Shown here piece by piece: positions 26,420 to 35,797 of a stretch of DNA of 46,351 nt. Under the pieces are notes generated by a model, which saw nothing but the letters and a program-made list of their open reading frames with translations, made no database searches and was not told the DNA's origin. Position 1 is the first letter of the stretch. Every line of letters begins with the position of its first letter. This DNA comes from Pleurocapsales cyanobacterium LEGE 06147 (GTDB lineage Bacteria > Cyanobacteriota > Cyanobacteriia > Cyanobacteriales > Xenococcaceae), in the NCBI GenBank assembly GCA_015207585.1, contig JADEWQ010000042.1:1-46351 (forward strand), given 5' to 3'. Made by a program: the position numbers and the translations under genes.

Positions 26420-27664
26420 CTAAAATTGTGCCAATTTTGGGGTACGTCCTTTCAAACCCGTCATCAATTTGAGAGTAAATATTTTGAGAGGGGTTAGGTG
26501 TTCTAGCATCCATAAACCGAAACGACGAATCGTGACAACTGGTAACCAATTGTTAGAAAATATCCGGTCTAAAAAATCTGTAAATCCTAAAATAGTTAGA
26601 TTTTCCCGCTTACGCCAGCGTTCGTAACGTTTCAAAATCTTAAGATCGCCGATATCTTCTCCTTGTCTGCAAGCTTCTTGTATTATTTGAGCTAAAGCAG
26701 CCGCATCTCTAATTCCGAGATTTAATCCTTGTCCTCCTACGGGATGACAACAATGAGCTGCATCGCCCACTAAAGCGAGTCTAGATTTAACGTAGCGATC
26801 GCACTGCATCAGTTGCACGGGAAATAAATAGCGATCGCTTACCAATTGCAGCTTTCCCAATAAACCCCCAGTGCGCTCTTCCAGTTTGCGTAAGAATTCC
26901 TGCTCGTCTAGTTTTTGTAAAGCTTTTGCTTGCTCGTGAGGAGCCGTCCAGACGATCTGACAGTGATTTCCCGGCAAGGGTAATACTCCCATCGGACCTG
27001 TAGGCCAAAACCGTTCAAAAGCAGTATCATTCTGAGGTGCTTCGTGTTTAATCGTAAAAGCGACACAAGATTGCCAATACTTCCAACCCCGGGTCTCGAT
27101 CCCCGCCAAACTACGAATCAGCGATCGCGCTCCATCCGCGCCTACTACTAATTTTGTTTTTACCAGTCGTTTCTTGCCCTCTACCTTTACTTCGATGGCA
27201 GCCAAAGAATCTTTATACTCAACACCAATTACTTCTGCCGGACACAACCAGCTAACATCCGAACGGGTGGCGATCGCTTCCTGGAGAGCTGTTAAAACGA
27301 CGTTATGTTCGGCTACGTAACCCAAAAAGTCTGTTCCTATATCCTCTCTTTCAAATTTAACAATTCCAGGATAATTGGCATCAGACAGACGTATATGACA
27401 ATATTTCCCTATTTTAGGGAATATTTGTTGCCATACTCCAATTCCTGTTAAAATTTGGCTCGAAAGTAAGGAGAGCGAGTATGCTTGTCTTCTAGATGCC
27501 GCTACTTCGAGCGGTTTGGCTTCGATAACGAGCGTTTTTAATCCTGAATCTTTTAATGCACAGGCTAGAGTTGCCCCAACAATACCTCCACCGACAATAA
27601 CAAGATCGCAGTCTAGGCGATCGTCAAAAAACGAAGATTGATTCTCTAGCTGCTTTAACACCAT
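26420..27664 (-). CDS. FAD-dependent hydroxylase of the UbiH/UbiF (Visc) family
   Basis: A 414-residue flavoprotein monooxygenase. The N-terminal FAD motif is VIVGGGIVGATLACALKDSG (23-42), the middle carries VVGADGARSLIRSLAG (DG motif), and the C-terminal FAD site is LVGDAAHCCHPVGGQGLNLG (GD motif). These three motifs in order define the UbiH/Coq6-type aromatic-ring hydroxylases. In cyanobacteria, which make plastoquinone rather than ubiquinone, its substrate is uncertain; a quinone or a carotenoid-like ring is plausible. The C-terminal segment ends MTGLKGRTPKLAQF. It runs in the same direction as pdhC with a repeat-filled 188-base gap between. Confidence 0.88.
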   Translation of the reverse strand: MVLKQLENQSSFFDDRLDCDLVIVGGGIVGATLACALKDSGLKTLVIEAKPLEVAASRRQAYSLSLLSSQILTGIGVWQQIFPKIGKYCHIRLSDANYPGIVKFEREDIGTDFLGYVAEHNVVLTALQEAIATRSDVSWLCPAEVIGVEYKDSLAAIEVKVEGKKRLVKTKLVVGADGARSLIRSLAGIETRGWKYWQSCVAFTIKHEAPQNDTAFERFWPTGPMGVLPLPGNHCQIVWTAPHEQAKALQKLDEQEFLRKLEERTGGLLGKLQLVSDRYLFPVQLMQCDRYVKSRLALVGDAAHCCHPVGGQGLNLGIRDAAALAQIIQEACRQGEDIGDLKILKRYERWRKRENLTILGFTDFLDRIFSNNWLPVVTIRRFGLWMLEHLTPLKIFTLKLMTGLKGRTPKLAQF

Positions 27665-27789
27665 TTTTGAGATGATTTCAACAAAATACTACATAATATT
27701 TATCTTTCTTAATTAATTTTGACGCGAACTGATTTTTGGGACAAGGAAAATCTTTTAGCTATACCTAAGCCAAACTATAGTCTTGAGAA

Positions 27790-27975
27790 TTACTGTCCGA
27801 ATTCTAGCCGTGCCTGTTCGACAATTTCTGCTGTTACTTGTTCTAGGTCTGCAGCACGAGCCAATTCTTCAATTCGTTGTCGTGCTTGGGGTCTAACGAA
27901 AAAAGGAATATTTTTTAGCTTCGCTTTAGCTTCCCGAGTCCAAGGTAGGGGATCGATGAAATCAAGGTTATTCAT
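27790..27975 (-). CDS. Orphan PCP_red domain protein
   Basis: A 61-residue protein consisting almost wholly of the PCP_red domain, the small helical module at the C-terminus of the light-independent protochlorophyllide reductase subunit ChlB. The signature [40 protein letters not shown] and EQARLEFG covers the domain completely. It is not a fragment: it has its own ATG and ends with a short Gly-Gln tail. Free-standing copies are known in cyanobacteria, but their role is not established. No chlL, chlN or chlB gene is near. An opposite-strand frame over it is a shadow. Confidence 0.85.
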   Translation of the reverse strand: MNNLDFIDPLPWTREAKAKLKNIPFFVRPQARQRIEELARAADLEQVTAEIVEQARLEFGQ

Positions 27976-28034
27976 ATTGGTTTAAATCCTCCCACTTAAA
28001 CCGCCCTTCAATCTCATCTTACCGAAATATTTGG

Positions 28035-28069
28035 GTCTAAAGCCCCGTCGTTCTACGACGGCTTTAGAC
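28035..28069. mobile_element. IS200/IS605-type end hairpin, isolated
   Basis: GTCTAAAGC (28035-28043) pairs with GCTTTAGAC (28061-28069), and inside it CGTCG pairs with CGACG around TTCTA, with two unpaired C. Imperfect hairpins of this size and form close the ends of IS200/IS605-family elements, and this word resembles those beside tnpB genes in cyanobacteria. No transposase is here, so it may be a solo end left by an excised or decayed element. Confidence 0.55.
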
Positions 28070-28210
28070 AATACTAAGTAATCTGCCTAAAATTAACTTA
28101 CAGCAGTTTTCAATTGTTTTATTGACCTATCCTAGACAACGAACTTACCGGGACTTGACAGTGCCATTTTACTCATCTATTGTCAGCACAGTGCCTTAAA
28201 CTCAGCAGCA

Positions 28211-28667
28211 ATGAGTTTATCATCTCCTACTCCCCTACAGCTGCAAATTGATCGCTTCATTCATGCTCCTTTAACCGAGTTTGTTTTGGTTTTGCCGATC
28301 TTAGCTTCTGTCATACTTATGGTTGCTGAGGTTGCCCTACAACAGCCTGGTTTATCTTCAGTTTTTAACCAACTTGATGGCGCGATCGCAGTTATTTTTG
28401 TGGTAGAGTTAAGCCTGCGTTACTTTGTTGCTCGTAAGAAAAATCGTTTCTTTCGCCAGTACTGGATTGACATAATTGCCGTTATTCCCTTTCTTTATAC
28501 CTGCCTTTCGTATACTGCGCTTGCTGCGTTTGCTGAGGCTGCTGCGGGTTGGAATACTCCTCAATCGCAGTTTAGGAAGGATATCTTCAACGCTAGCTGC
28601 CAGTTTGAGCGTTCAATTAGGTATCTTTTTAAGTGGTTGCACGAAAGATTCCAATTGCCGGGATTAG
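28211..28667 (+). pseudogene. Voltage-sensor (ion channel) gene, frameshifted and truncated
   Basis: From ATG 28211 the frame gives the start of an ion transport protein: helix S1 (TEFVLVLPILASVILMVAEV), an S2-S3 region with AVIFVVELSLRYFVARKK and the S3-like YWIDIIAVIPFL. The same frame then becomes unlike a channel. The +1 frame, from about 28485, continues IPAFRILRLLRLLRLLRVG, an unmistakable S4 voltage-sensor helix with Arg every third residue, and runs to a TAG at 28665-28667. The indel lies in CCCTTTCTTTATACC near 28488-28502. No pore helices S5-S6 follow in any frame, so the gene is both frameshifted and truncated, an inactive remnant. Confidence 0.8.
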
Positions 28668-28901
28668 CTAACGTCCTAATTTGTCTCCAGCGTAACGAGA
28701 CAGCGAGCGCTTTTGAAGTTAATTAGTAGAAAATTTGCTATCAGTTTTAGCTAATGAATGCTTTTGACTTCGTGATTACAATTGGTTCGACCTTATTTCC
28801 TAGTAATACTTAAACTCAAATCCGCTAAAATTGACCGATTAATTACTTCTGGCAAGTCATTGAGCGTTCTGGTCTCTCCAAACTTGGGGAGCATTTTAGA
28901 A

Positions 28902-29156
28902 CTAACTATATTTAAATTTAAAAAATAGAATGGTAGAAGCAAGAATAAAAGTGGCTGAATTTGCTGCAATAACTGGCAAACTATTAATGCATATACCATA
29001 AATTAACCATAAAAAAACACCAGTACAAAAGCACAAAAACATGCCGGAAGAAATATCTTTGGCTGATTTAGTTGTCCAGATTTTAATTACTTGTGGGAGA
29101 AAGGCAATAGTAGTTAAAGTACCTGCTAATAGCCCCAGAAAATCAATTAATTTCAT
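28902..29156 (-). CDS. SemiSWEET / PQ-loop family transporter
   Basis: An 84-residue membrane protein with three predicted helices. The first repeat contains the PQ-loop signature TTIAFLPQVIKIWTTKSAKD (about 15-34), and helices two and three (SSGMFLCFCTGVFLWLIYGI and VIAANSATFILASTILFF) complete a single triple-helix bundle. SemiSWEETs act as dimers that move sugars by facilitated diffusion. Length is typical. The ATG at 29156 starts the frame directly before the first helix. It follows the glycosyltransferase gene on the same strand, 89 bases downstream of its stop, but a functional link is not shown. The sugar is unknown. Confidence 0.88.
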   Translation of the reverse strand: MKLIDFLGLLAGTLTTIAFLPQVIKIWTTKSAKDISSGMFLCFCTGVFLWLIYGICINSLPVIAANSATFILASTILFFKFKYS

Positions 29157-29245
29157 GGATATTAAGAGAATGATGAATGCTGACCTGAGAGGTTAGGGGT
29201 TTAGAATAATTAAATTTCTGACCGCCAAATGCGGCACCTCCGACC

Positions 29246-30445
29246 TCATAAGAACCTAATACCGATGTCATGCAAGCCTTGGCGTAGTTTTGCTGCAGCT
29301 AAGGAATTTTTTTGGCGTTCGTGTAGGGCGAGCGCTTGTTTAAATGCTTCGATACTATCTTCCATATAGCCTGTTTTGTAGAGAACAACTCCCAAATTTT
29401 GATAAGCTAGGGCATAGTTAGGATCGAGCTTGACTGCCTGCTGGTAGGCAGCAATCGCCTCTTTGATTTGTCCTAAAGCTTTTAAAGTCATGGCGAGATT
29501 ATAATAGCCAACAGCTAGATTAGGGTCGATTTGCAAGACAGTCTGGTATGCTTGTTGTGCTTTTAGGAAATCTCTCATCCGTTGCCATAAGTTACCTAAA
29601 TTATTGTAAGCACCGATTTTAAGCATCGGTAAAATTGGCTGAGAAATAGCTTTTTCATATTGTTTTTTTGCCCGTTCGTAATCCTGTTGGCTAACATAAG
29701 CATTACCCAAACTGTAATACAACTCGAACAACACTGCAGGTTCTGCTTGATTCGACTTTAAACCCCGTTTGAGATATTTGATGCCATCCTTTTCCCGACC
29801 GATTCGCAGGTACAAAGCTCCCAATTTACTGCACACATAAGGGTCGTTGGGATGAGTTGCTGCAAATTTCTCCATTATTAATCTTGCCCTAGTGTACTTG
29901 TTGAAAGAAGCAATTTCTTCTGCTTGATAGCCATAGTGTAAAATCGCTACCTTAGTTAAATTAACTATTTGCCAATGGGGTTCTTCTTTTAATAATTGAG
30001 CAACACTATCGTCAATAAGAGCATGATAGGGACGAATAAATTTTACTTTAGGGTGACGGCGAAATAAGCGAGAAAGTTGAGAATAAGGAGATTGCACTGC
30101 CCCCACTTCTTGACGAATTAAATTGATTACTAAGTTATTTTCTCTTTCAATTACCTGTTTCAACTGAGGAACAATCTCTTCTGTCAGCACTTCATCTGCA
30201 TCCAGCATCAGTACCCATTCCCCTCGAACATATTTAAGGGCTTCATTGCGGGCTGCAGCAAAGTCATCACACCAAGGAAAATGATATACTTTTGCCCCCA
30301 TTTGTTCGGCAATTTTGATAGTTTTATCCGTAGACCCCGTATCCAAAACAATTATTTCATCGACAACATCTTTTACACTCACCAAACAAAGGGGTAAAGA
30401 CTTTTCTTCATTTTTGACAATGGCACACAAACTTAATTTAGTCAT
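29246..30445 (-). CDS. Family 2 glycosyltransferase with C-terminal TPRs
   Basis: A 399-residue protein. The N-terminal 200 residues are a GT-A glycosyltransferase family 2 domain: LSLCAIVKNEEKSLPLCL (4-21), the nucleotide-binding IIVLDTGSTDKTI, ARNEAL, and the metal-binding VLMLDADEVL (DxD-type). The C-terminal half has about five tetratricopeptide repeats, such as AYNNLGNLWQRMRDFLKAQQ, AVGYYNLAMTLKALGQIKEA and ALAYQNLGVVLYKTGYMEDS. This layout is a common cyanobacterial type whose donor and acceptor are unknown; some relatives modify peptides or proteins. There is no membrane segment. It lies divergent to dnaK with a repeat in the gap. Confidence 0.9.
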   Translation of the reverse strand: MTKLSLCAIVKNEEKSLPLCLVSVKDVVDEIIVLDTGSTDKTIKIAEQMGAKVYHFPWCDDFAAARNEALKYVRGEWVLMLDADEVLTEEIVPQLKQVIERENNLVINLIRQEVGAVQSPYSQLSRLFRRHPKVKFIRPYHALIDDSVAQLLKEEPHWQIVNLTKVAILHYGYQAEEIASFNKYTRARLIMEKFAATHPNDPYVCSKLGALYLRIGREKDGIKYLKRGLKSNQAEPAVLFELYYSLGNAYVSQQDYERAKKQYEKAISQPILPMLKIGAYNNLGNLWQRMRDFLKAQQAYQTVLQIDPNLAVGYYNLAMTLKALGQIKEAIAAYQQAVKLDPNYALAYQNLGVVLYKTGYMEDSIEAFKQALALHERQKNSLAAAKLRQGLHDIGIRFL

Positions 30446-30447
30446 TT

Positions 30448-30520
30448 GGGAATAGGGAAAAGAAAATCAATAATAGGGAATGAGCGAACTTTATACGGAC
30501 ATAGCATGCTACGTCCTATG
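30448..30520. repeat. Dispersed palindromic repeat, copy 2 (TAGCATGCTA core)
   Basis: Homologous to the repeat at 5199-5262: GGAATAGGGAAAAG, an AACTTTATACGGAC spacer and the palindrome GGACATAGCATGCTACGTCC (30497-30516, one mismatched pair). It sits between the divergent glycosyltransferase and dnaK genes. Confidence 0.7.
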
Positions 30521-30742
30521 GGAATTAGTCACTGATGACTGATAATTGGTAATTAAATTCAAAACCGTCCTGGGATGTTCGGAAAACTACACTACCTAAG
30601 AGATAGCATCAGCTTGCACTATAGATAGTAATAATACATAAACTGAGGCGAGGCAAACTAGCCCATATAACTCAATTCAGTGTAGATTGTATTCCCTAAA
30701 AAAGATTTTTAGTTTTGTCGTTAGATTTGGAGTAACACATAG

Positions 30743-32668
30743 ATGGCAAAGGTTATTGGCATAGATTTAGGAACTACTAACTCGTGCGTAGCAGTTATGG
30801 AAGGGGGAAAACCTACTGTAATTGCTAACGCAGAAGGTTTTAGAACCACTCCCTCAGTTGTCGCTTATGCAAAAAATGGCGATCGCTTGGTCGGTCAAAT
30901 TGCCAAGCGTCAAGCAGTAATGAATCCGGAAAACACTTACTATTCCGTCAAACGCTTCATTGGACGGAAATACAATGAAGTTACCAATGAAACCAAAGAA
31001 GTCGCCTACAAGGTTTTGCAAGATAGCAATGGTAATGTCAAGCTAGATTGCCCCGTCCAAGGAAAGCAATTTTCTCCTGAAGAAATATCTGCCCAAGTTC
31101 TCCGCAAGCTAGTTGAAGACGCAAGTAAGTATCTTGGAGAAACAGTAACTCAAGCAGTTATTACCGTACCTGCTTACTTCAACGACTCACAGCGTCAAGC
31201 TACCAAAGACGCGGGCAAAATTGCAGGGCTAGAAGTTCTACGGATTATTAACGAGCCTACTGCTGCCTCTCTTGCTTACGGTTTAGACAAGAAGAGTAAT
31301 GAAACTATTCTTGTTTTTGACTTGGGTGGCGGTACCTTCGACGTTTCCATCCTAGAAGTAGGTGATGGGGTATTTGAAGTTCTCGCTACTTCTGGAGATA
31401 CTCACCTAGGTGGTGACGATTTCGACAAGAAAATTGTTGACTATTTAGCAGAAGAATTTCAGAGAAATGAAGGTATCGATCTTCGCAAAGATAAGCAAGC
31501 CCTGCAACGTCTGACCGAAGCAGCAGAGAAAGCTAAAATTGAACTTTCCAGCACTACACAAACAGATATTAACCTTCCGTTTATTACCGCTACTCAAGAA
31601 GGTCCAAAACACCTGGATATGACCCTAACCAGGGCAAAATTTGAAGAACTTTGTTCCGACTTGATCGATCGCTGTGGCATTCCTGTCGAACAAGCTCTCA
31701 AGGATGCCAAGTTAGATAAAAGCGCGATCGATGAAGTGGTCTTGGTTGGTGGTTCTACCCGTATCCCCGCCGTCAAAGAATTGGTCAAACGGCTGCTTGA
31801 TAAAGATCCTAACCAAGGGGTTAACCCTGATGAAGTGGTAGCAGTGGGTGCAGCTATTCAAGCTGGCGTTCTCGCTGGTGAAGTTAAAGATATTCTGTTG
31901 TTGGATGTCACTCCTCTATCTTTGGGTGTGGAAACCTTGGGTGGTGTTATGACCAAGATTATCCCCCGCAACACTACTATTCCTACCAAAAAGTCAGAAG
32001 TATTCTCTACTGCTGTCGACGGTCAAACTAATGTAGAAATTCACGTTCTCCAAGGAGAACGGGAAATGTCGAGAGACAACAAGAGTTTGGGAACTTTCCG
32101 CCTCGACGGTATTCCCCCTGCACCCCGTGGCGTTCCGCAAATTGAAGTAACTTTTGACATCGACGCTAATGGTATCTTAAACGTCACGGCAAAGGATAAA
32201 GGAACTGGTAAGGAACAGTCTATCAGTATCACTGGTGCTTCTACTCTACCCGATCGAGAAGTCGAACGGATGGTTCAAGAAGCCGAAAGATATGCGGCTG
32301 AGGATAAAGAACGTCGCGAAAAAATCGATCGTAAGAACCAAGCAGACTCTCTTGTTTACCAAGCAGACAAACAACTTAAAGATCTCGGCGATAAAGTTCC
32401 TGCGGCAGATAAAACTAAAGCAGAAGGCTTAATCAAAGACCTGAGAGATGCAGTAGCTGCTGAGGATGATGAAAAAATCAAAACTGTGATGCCAGAGTTG
32501 CAACAAACTCTCTATACCATCGGTAGCAATATTTATCAACAAGCTGGTGGCGGTGTTGATACAGAACCTCCTGGTTCTGATGGTAGTACCGGTGGTCCTG
32601 GCGCAAGTTCGGGTTCTAGGGAAGATGGCGATGACGTAATCGATGCTGAGTTCTCTGAAACCAAGTAG
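30743..32668 (+). CDS. dnaK: Molecular chaperone DnaK (Hsp70), DnaK2-like
   Basis: Hsp70 chaperone, which binds exposed hydrophobic segments under ATP control with DnaJ and GrpE in the cytosol. The 641-residue protein has the ATPase signatures [14 protein letters not shown] (5-18), [14 protein letters not shown] and [12 protein letters not shown], the substrate-binding domain after the linker [16 protein letters not shown], and an acidic Gly-rich tail ending DDVIDAEF. That EEVD-like acidic end and length resemble the main cyanobacterial heat-inducible DnaK2. GGAG lies about 10 bases before the ATG. No CIRCE operator (TTAGCACTC-N9-GAGTGCTAA) is visible in the 297-base leader. dnaJ and grpE are not adjacent. 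Confidence 0.96.
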   Translation: MAKVIGIDLGTTNSCVAVMEGGKPTVIANAEGFRTTPSVVAYAKNGDRLVGQIAKRQAVMNPENTYYSVKRFIGRKYNEVTNETKEVAYKVLQDSNGNVKLDCPVQGKQFSPEEISAQVLRKLVEDASKYLGETVTQAVITVPAYFNDSQRQATKDAGKIAGLEVLRIINEPTAASLAYGLDKKSNETILVFDLGGGTFDVSILEVGDGVFEVLATSGDTHLGGDDFDKKIVDYLAEEFQRNEGIDLRKDKQALQRLTEAAEKAKIELSSTTQTDINLPFITATQEGPKHLDMTLTRAKFEELCSDLIDRCGIPVEQALKDAKLDKSAIDEVVLVGGSTRIPAVKELVKRLLDKDPNQGVNPDEVVAVGAAIQAGVLAGEVKDILLLDVTPLSLGVETLGGVMTKIIPRNTTIPTKKSEVFSTAVDGQTNVEIHVLQGEREMSRDNKSLGTFRLDGIPPAPRGVPQIEVTFDIDANGILNVTAKDKGTGKEQSISITGASTLPDREVERMVQEAERYAAEDKERREKIDRKNQADSLVYQADKQLKDLGDKVPAADKTKAEGLIKDLRDAVAAEDDEKIKTVMPELQQTLYTIGSNIYQQAGGGVDTEPPGSDGSTGGPGASSGSREDGDDVIDAEFSETK

Positions 32669-32730
32669 TCTTCATTAAGACTGAGTAGGTCAACTCATTG
32701 ATTTGATTTCTCGTAGATTGTTTTAGAGTG

Positions 32731-32770
32731 AAAAGACACGCTTCTCTGTCAAGTGTGTCTTTTCTTTTAT
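32731..32770 (+). terminator. Rho-independent terminator of dnaK
   Basis: AAAAGACAC (32731-32739) pairs with GTGTCTTTT (32755-32763) around a 15-base loop and is followed by CTTTTAT. It lies 63 bases after the dnaK stop. The stem begins with A-T pairs, so it may work in both directions. Confidence 0.8.
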
Positions 32771-32775
32771 GCATT

Positions 32776-32814
32776 TATAGTCGTTCCAAGAGAAAATTAA
32801 TTGGAATGACTATA
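32776..32814. mobile_element. Minimal MITE-like inverted repeat, family TATAGTCGTTCCAA
   Basis: TATAGTCGTTCCAA (32776-32789) and TTGGAATGACTATA (32801-32814) are inverted with one mismatch around 11 bases. The right terminus recurs as TTGGAACGACTATA at 41596-41609, so this looks like an internally deleted copy of the element at 41516-41609. Confidence 0.65.
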
Positions 32815-32864
32815 GATATATAGGTATAGGCTAATCCATCTCTGCACGTTCGCTCGAGGTAAGT

Positions 32865-33257
32865 TTAGGCTAAGTTTTCTTTCTTCGATTGGGAAGATGA
32901 ATGTAGCGTCTGGGAGGTAAATGAGCTGTTAGCTGTAGAATCGATGCTTTGCTGCCAATTAAGATCGCCTGAAGCAATAATAGTTTCTAGATCGGCGATT
33001 CGCCCTTCTAACTCCTTAAATTTGTTAGATGTTTGGCTTTTACTAGTAGATTCCTGGTTAGAGAATTTCCATACCGATGCCGTGCCGATAGTCGCCCCCG
33101 AAATTACCGTGATGGGGAGAATGACTCCACTATCGGTTGCAGCAGATAAAGGGATGCAAATCGCCAACATTCCCGTAGCATAAGCCCAAATTTTTGAAGT
33201 GACATTCAGGCGGACATCCTTGGATTTTCCTGATGGCTTTTTCGATAGATGTGCCAT
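32865..33257 (-). CDS. Membrane protein with a coiled-coil tail, unknown function
   Basis: A 130-residue protein with a basic N-terminus (SKKPSGKSKDVRLN), two close hydrophobic helices (IWAYATGMLAICIPLSAA about 24-41, and GVILPITVISGATIGTASVW about 44-63) and a short predicted coiled coil (SNKFKELEGRIADLETII, about 76-94). The C-terminal 30 residues are Ser/Thr-rich and probably disordered. It is likely an inner-membrane hairpin with both ends in the cytosol. I remember similar proteins in other cyanobacteria but no function. It converges on dnaK and is the next gene downstream of the caspase-like gene. Confidence 0.75.
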   Translation of the reverse strand: MAHLSKKPSGKSKDVRLNVTSKIWAYATGMLAICIPLSAATDSGVILPITVISGATIGTASVWKFSNQESTSKSQTSNKFKELEGRIADLETIIASGDLNWQQSIDSTANSSFTSQTLHSSSQSKKENLA

Positions 33258-33360
33258 GGATTTTTCCTTTACATTCTATTGTCTTATTTTACCTAACTCA
33301 AATAAGGTTGCAGTAAAACTATTTTGACTATCAATTGGCTACTTCTTAAGTTAGATCTGC

Positions 33361-35646
33361 TCAAGCTACCTTGTAAACAAAGTTTAAAGTTGCCCAAGCA
33401 TTGACATCTAAAGCATAAACATCGGCGTTAGAACCAGTAATAGTTGAAGGAACTGCACTTGCTCGGTGTAAATCTTGTAGCAAAGCCCGAGCTACTTCAA
33501 GCGGATTAATAATGTTTAATACCTGTTCTTGCACGAGCTTGAGATTTTGTTTGGTAGACAAAGCTTTTAGTGTTTGTTGAAAAGGTTGGATCGAAAAGAT
33601 TAAATAAATTTCTGCTATACCCGCAGAACCAGCAATTTTCCAGTTCAAGGAATCTTCGGGTTCGGGAATAATGAGTGTTTGCTTGGGACTTAGAAGGATA
33701 TCTTTAAGTTTTGGCTTATTATCAACAATTTCTTTAGCTTGAGGAACGTATAGGGTAATTGCATTACCGTCAGAATCAATACCCAGCAACAGAACATAAA
33801 GTGGGCGATCGCCATAATTAGCCAGGCGGAATCTCGCCCGAGTTCCTTTGGTTAAGATTGGAAGCTCAACTGTACCTGAAGGAGAGGAAGACTTAGCAGA
33901 TAACTTATCCCATAATTCTATGGACGTGGGAGAAGAACGCAAAGTAGCTCGCCGTAGCAATGAAGAAGATTTTTTTTCTGCTGATTCGAGAGTTGCTTCT
34001 ACCTTCAAACGGGAAGAGCCTTCGTTAACCGTTAGTTCAAGCCATTTAGCTGCCAGTAAAGTATTGAAATGAGGAGTTAGGCGGCTTACCGCTGCTTTAA
34101 CTGCTTCGTTGCTTTTTCCTACTGTATTGGGAATGAGCGCGCCGCCTGCCGAAAACAAACCATAGCTAGCCGAAGCTGTTTCCGTTTCCTGACTTGTTTG
34201 TGAGGCATTAATCTCAGTCATGGCAGAAGAATTCTGCTTAACTTTGGCAAGAACACAATCGGCTTGATGTTCTCCTGCCGTTGTAACGGAAGATACAGCA
34301 GCAATATTAGCAAAAGCACTGGTAGCATCTACTCGTTCAATTCTTGCCAAGTTGCTATCTAGAGCGACACTCAAGCCTAGATCGCAAGACAAGACGCGAA
34401 TAAACTCCTGCAACAATTGTCCTACTTCTATGTTTTCAGTCGGAGGGAGCATACCTACCAGTTGGGCTTTAGCGGTTAACCCGTCTCGCGAACGAATTTG
34501 CAGCCAAACATCTTTTTTTATCGCTGCAACTGGGGGAAAGGTAGAGGAAGATTCTGTCGATTGAGTGGCAAAAACTAAAGTTAAACAAGAATTAACACCA
34601 TAATTATCCAATACCTTAATGGGCAATCCCATAAGTTTTGCAGTTAGAGAGCTGTTGTTTTCTACTTCCGTGACGACCCCTTCTGCTCCTGTAGAATTAG
34701 AGGGAATTAGATAATAGGTCAATAGAGGCTTAGTCGCACCAATTTGGCTCGGTCTTTGCTGTTGACCCATGAAGTGCTCCACGGTTTCGGTGGCTCTTTG
34801 TAATGCTATCTGTATTTTGCTGGCAGGCGTTGCTTGCCAGAGGTACTGAGTCAGCGCGTAGGTAAATAAACCAGCACTAAAACCCTGCCATTGTGCTTCA
34901 GCAGCTTCTTGATTTTTACCTGCGGCTAGGAGAATGATACCTGGATTGGCTTTCGTAGAGGATTTAGAGGCTATGCGCCTCTTTAATCGTTCCCGAAAGG
35001 CTAATTCTTCAGGGTTAGGACGTTCGGCAATTCTAGAGAAGGAACGCACGTGTAGATTGCCCCGCAACAATTGCTTTGCTTTGCCAAAGCTGGTATCTAG
35101 TACCACAGTCAATTTATTAGTAGAGAGCGATCGCCCCAACCAGAACAGAGTTTCTGCCAGTAAATCATTGGCTGCAGGCATTCCTTTGGTTGGTAAAATT
35201 CCATCCGTAGGCACTAAACTATCTACTAATTGGTAGGGGGTCTGAACTGCTTCGTCTTGGGAAGATATAGGTATTTTTACTTGACTGCCGTAACCGCTAT
35301 AGTGAAATACCACTACATCATCTGCTTGAGCTTGCTCGCTCAAATGTTCGACGAATGCCGTCTCAATATTTTCTCTGGTTGCTTGTCGGTCGGTTAAGGT
35401 GAGAATATCTTTTGGATGAAAACCAAAGCGAGCAATAAGTAGTTCCTTTTGCAGTTCTACATCAGTAACGCAACCACTCAAAGCTCGATCTTGAGGATAT
35501 TCATTAATGCCTACCAACAGAGCCAGCTTCCGCTTGGTAGGTTGTGCCAAAACTTGCAGATAAGGCTTAATTCCTGTTTCTCCAATGCCTAGAGTTAACA
35601 GAGCCAATCCCACCTGTTGCAAAAAAGTACGTCGCTCGATTCCCAT
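33361..35646 (-). CDS. Pseudo-orthocaspase (peptidase C14-like) with a Tat-type signal
   Basis: About 761 residues from the preferred ATG at 35646. The N-terminus (MGIERRTFLQQVGLALLTLG) has a twin-arginine signal pattern. The caspase p20 domain begins at KLALLVGINEYPQDRALSGC. In active orthocaspases the catalytic His lies in YSGHG; here it reads HYSGYGSQV, with Tyr119 in its place. The catalytic Cys region, normally D-x-C-x-S/G, reads VVLDTSFGK, with Ser185. The protein should therefore lack cysteine protease activity, as in the known Tyr-Ser pseudo-orthocaspases. The rest is a long C-terminal region with a DUF4384-like segment around LYVLLLGIDSDGNAITLYVP. A TTG at 35718 would add 24 residues but lies over a CAGCTATCAG-type repeat. 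Confidence 0.85.
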   Translation of the reverse strand: MGIERRTFLQQVGLALLTLGIGETGIKPYLQVLAQPTKRKLALLVGINEYPQDRALSGCVTDVELQKELLIARFGFHPKDILTLTDRQATRENIETAFVEHLSEQAQADDVVVFHYSGYGSQVKIPISSQDEAVQTPYQLVDSLVPTDGILPTKGMPAANDLLAETLFWLGRSLSTNKLTVVLDTSFGKAKQLLRGNLHVRSFSRIAERPNPEELAFRERLKRRIASKSSTKANPGIILLAAGKNQEAAEAQWQGFSAGLFTYALTQYLWQATPASKIQIALQRATETVEHFMGQQQRPSQIGATKPLLTYYLIPSNSTGAEGVVTEVENNSSLTAKLMGLPIKVLDNYGVNSCLTLVFATQSTESSSTFPPVAAIKKDVWLQIRSRDGLTAKAQLVGMLPPTENIEVGQLLQEFIRVLSCDLGLSVALDSNLARIERVDATSAFANIAAVSSVTTAGEHQADCVLAKVKQNSSAMTEINASQTSQETETASASYGLFSAGGALIPNTVGKSNEAVKAAVSRLTPHFNTLLAAKWLELTVNEGSSRLKVEATLESAEKKSSSLLRRATLRSSPTSIELWDKLSAKSSSPSGTVELPILTKGTRARFRLANYGDRPLYVLLLGIDSDGNAITLYVPQAKEIVDNKPKLKDILLSPKQTLIIPEPEDSLNWKIAGSAGIAEIYLIFSIQPFQQTLKALSTKQNLKLVQEQVLNIINPLEVARALLQDLHRASAVPSTITGSNADVYALDVNAWATLNFVYKVA

Positions 35647-35797
35647 ATCAGCTATTAGCTTTCCAGTATCAGCTATCAGCCTACCAGTAATAGTCGTTAG
35701 TTGTCGGACAATTGTCAAAAAAAGGTTATCTCTTTAAAATTTGCCCTATGTAATTAAGAATTGACCTTGATAACTTGTAACTGCTCGCTGTTATAAG

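Noticed and set aside
28476-28667. Second frame in the ion-channel region as a separate gene
   Set aside because: It carries helix S4 and continues the upstream frame, so it is the shifted part of one broken gene.
28793-28999. 68-codon frame overlapping the SemiSWEET gene
   Set aside because: Overlaps a clear PQ-loop protein in another frame and has no family match.
30446-30742. CIRCE heat-shock operator upstream of dnaK
   Set aside because: No TTAGCACTC-N9-GAGTGCTAA-type inverted repeat is present.
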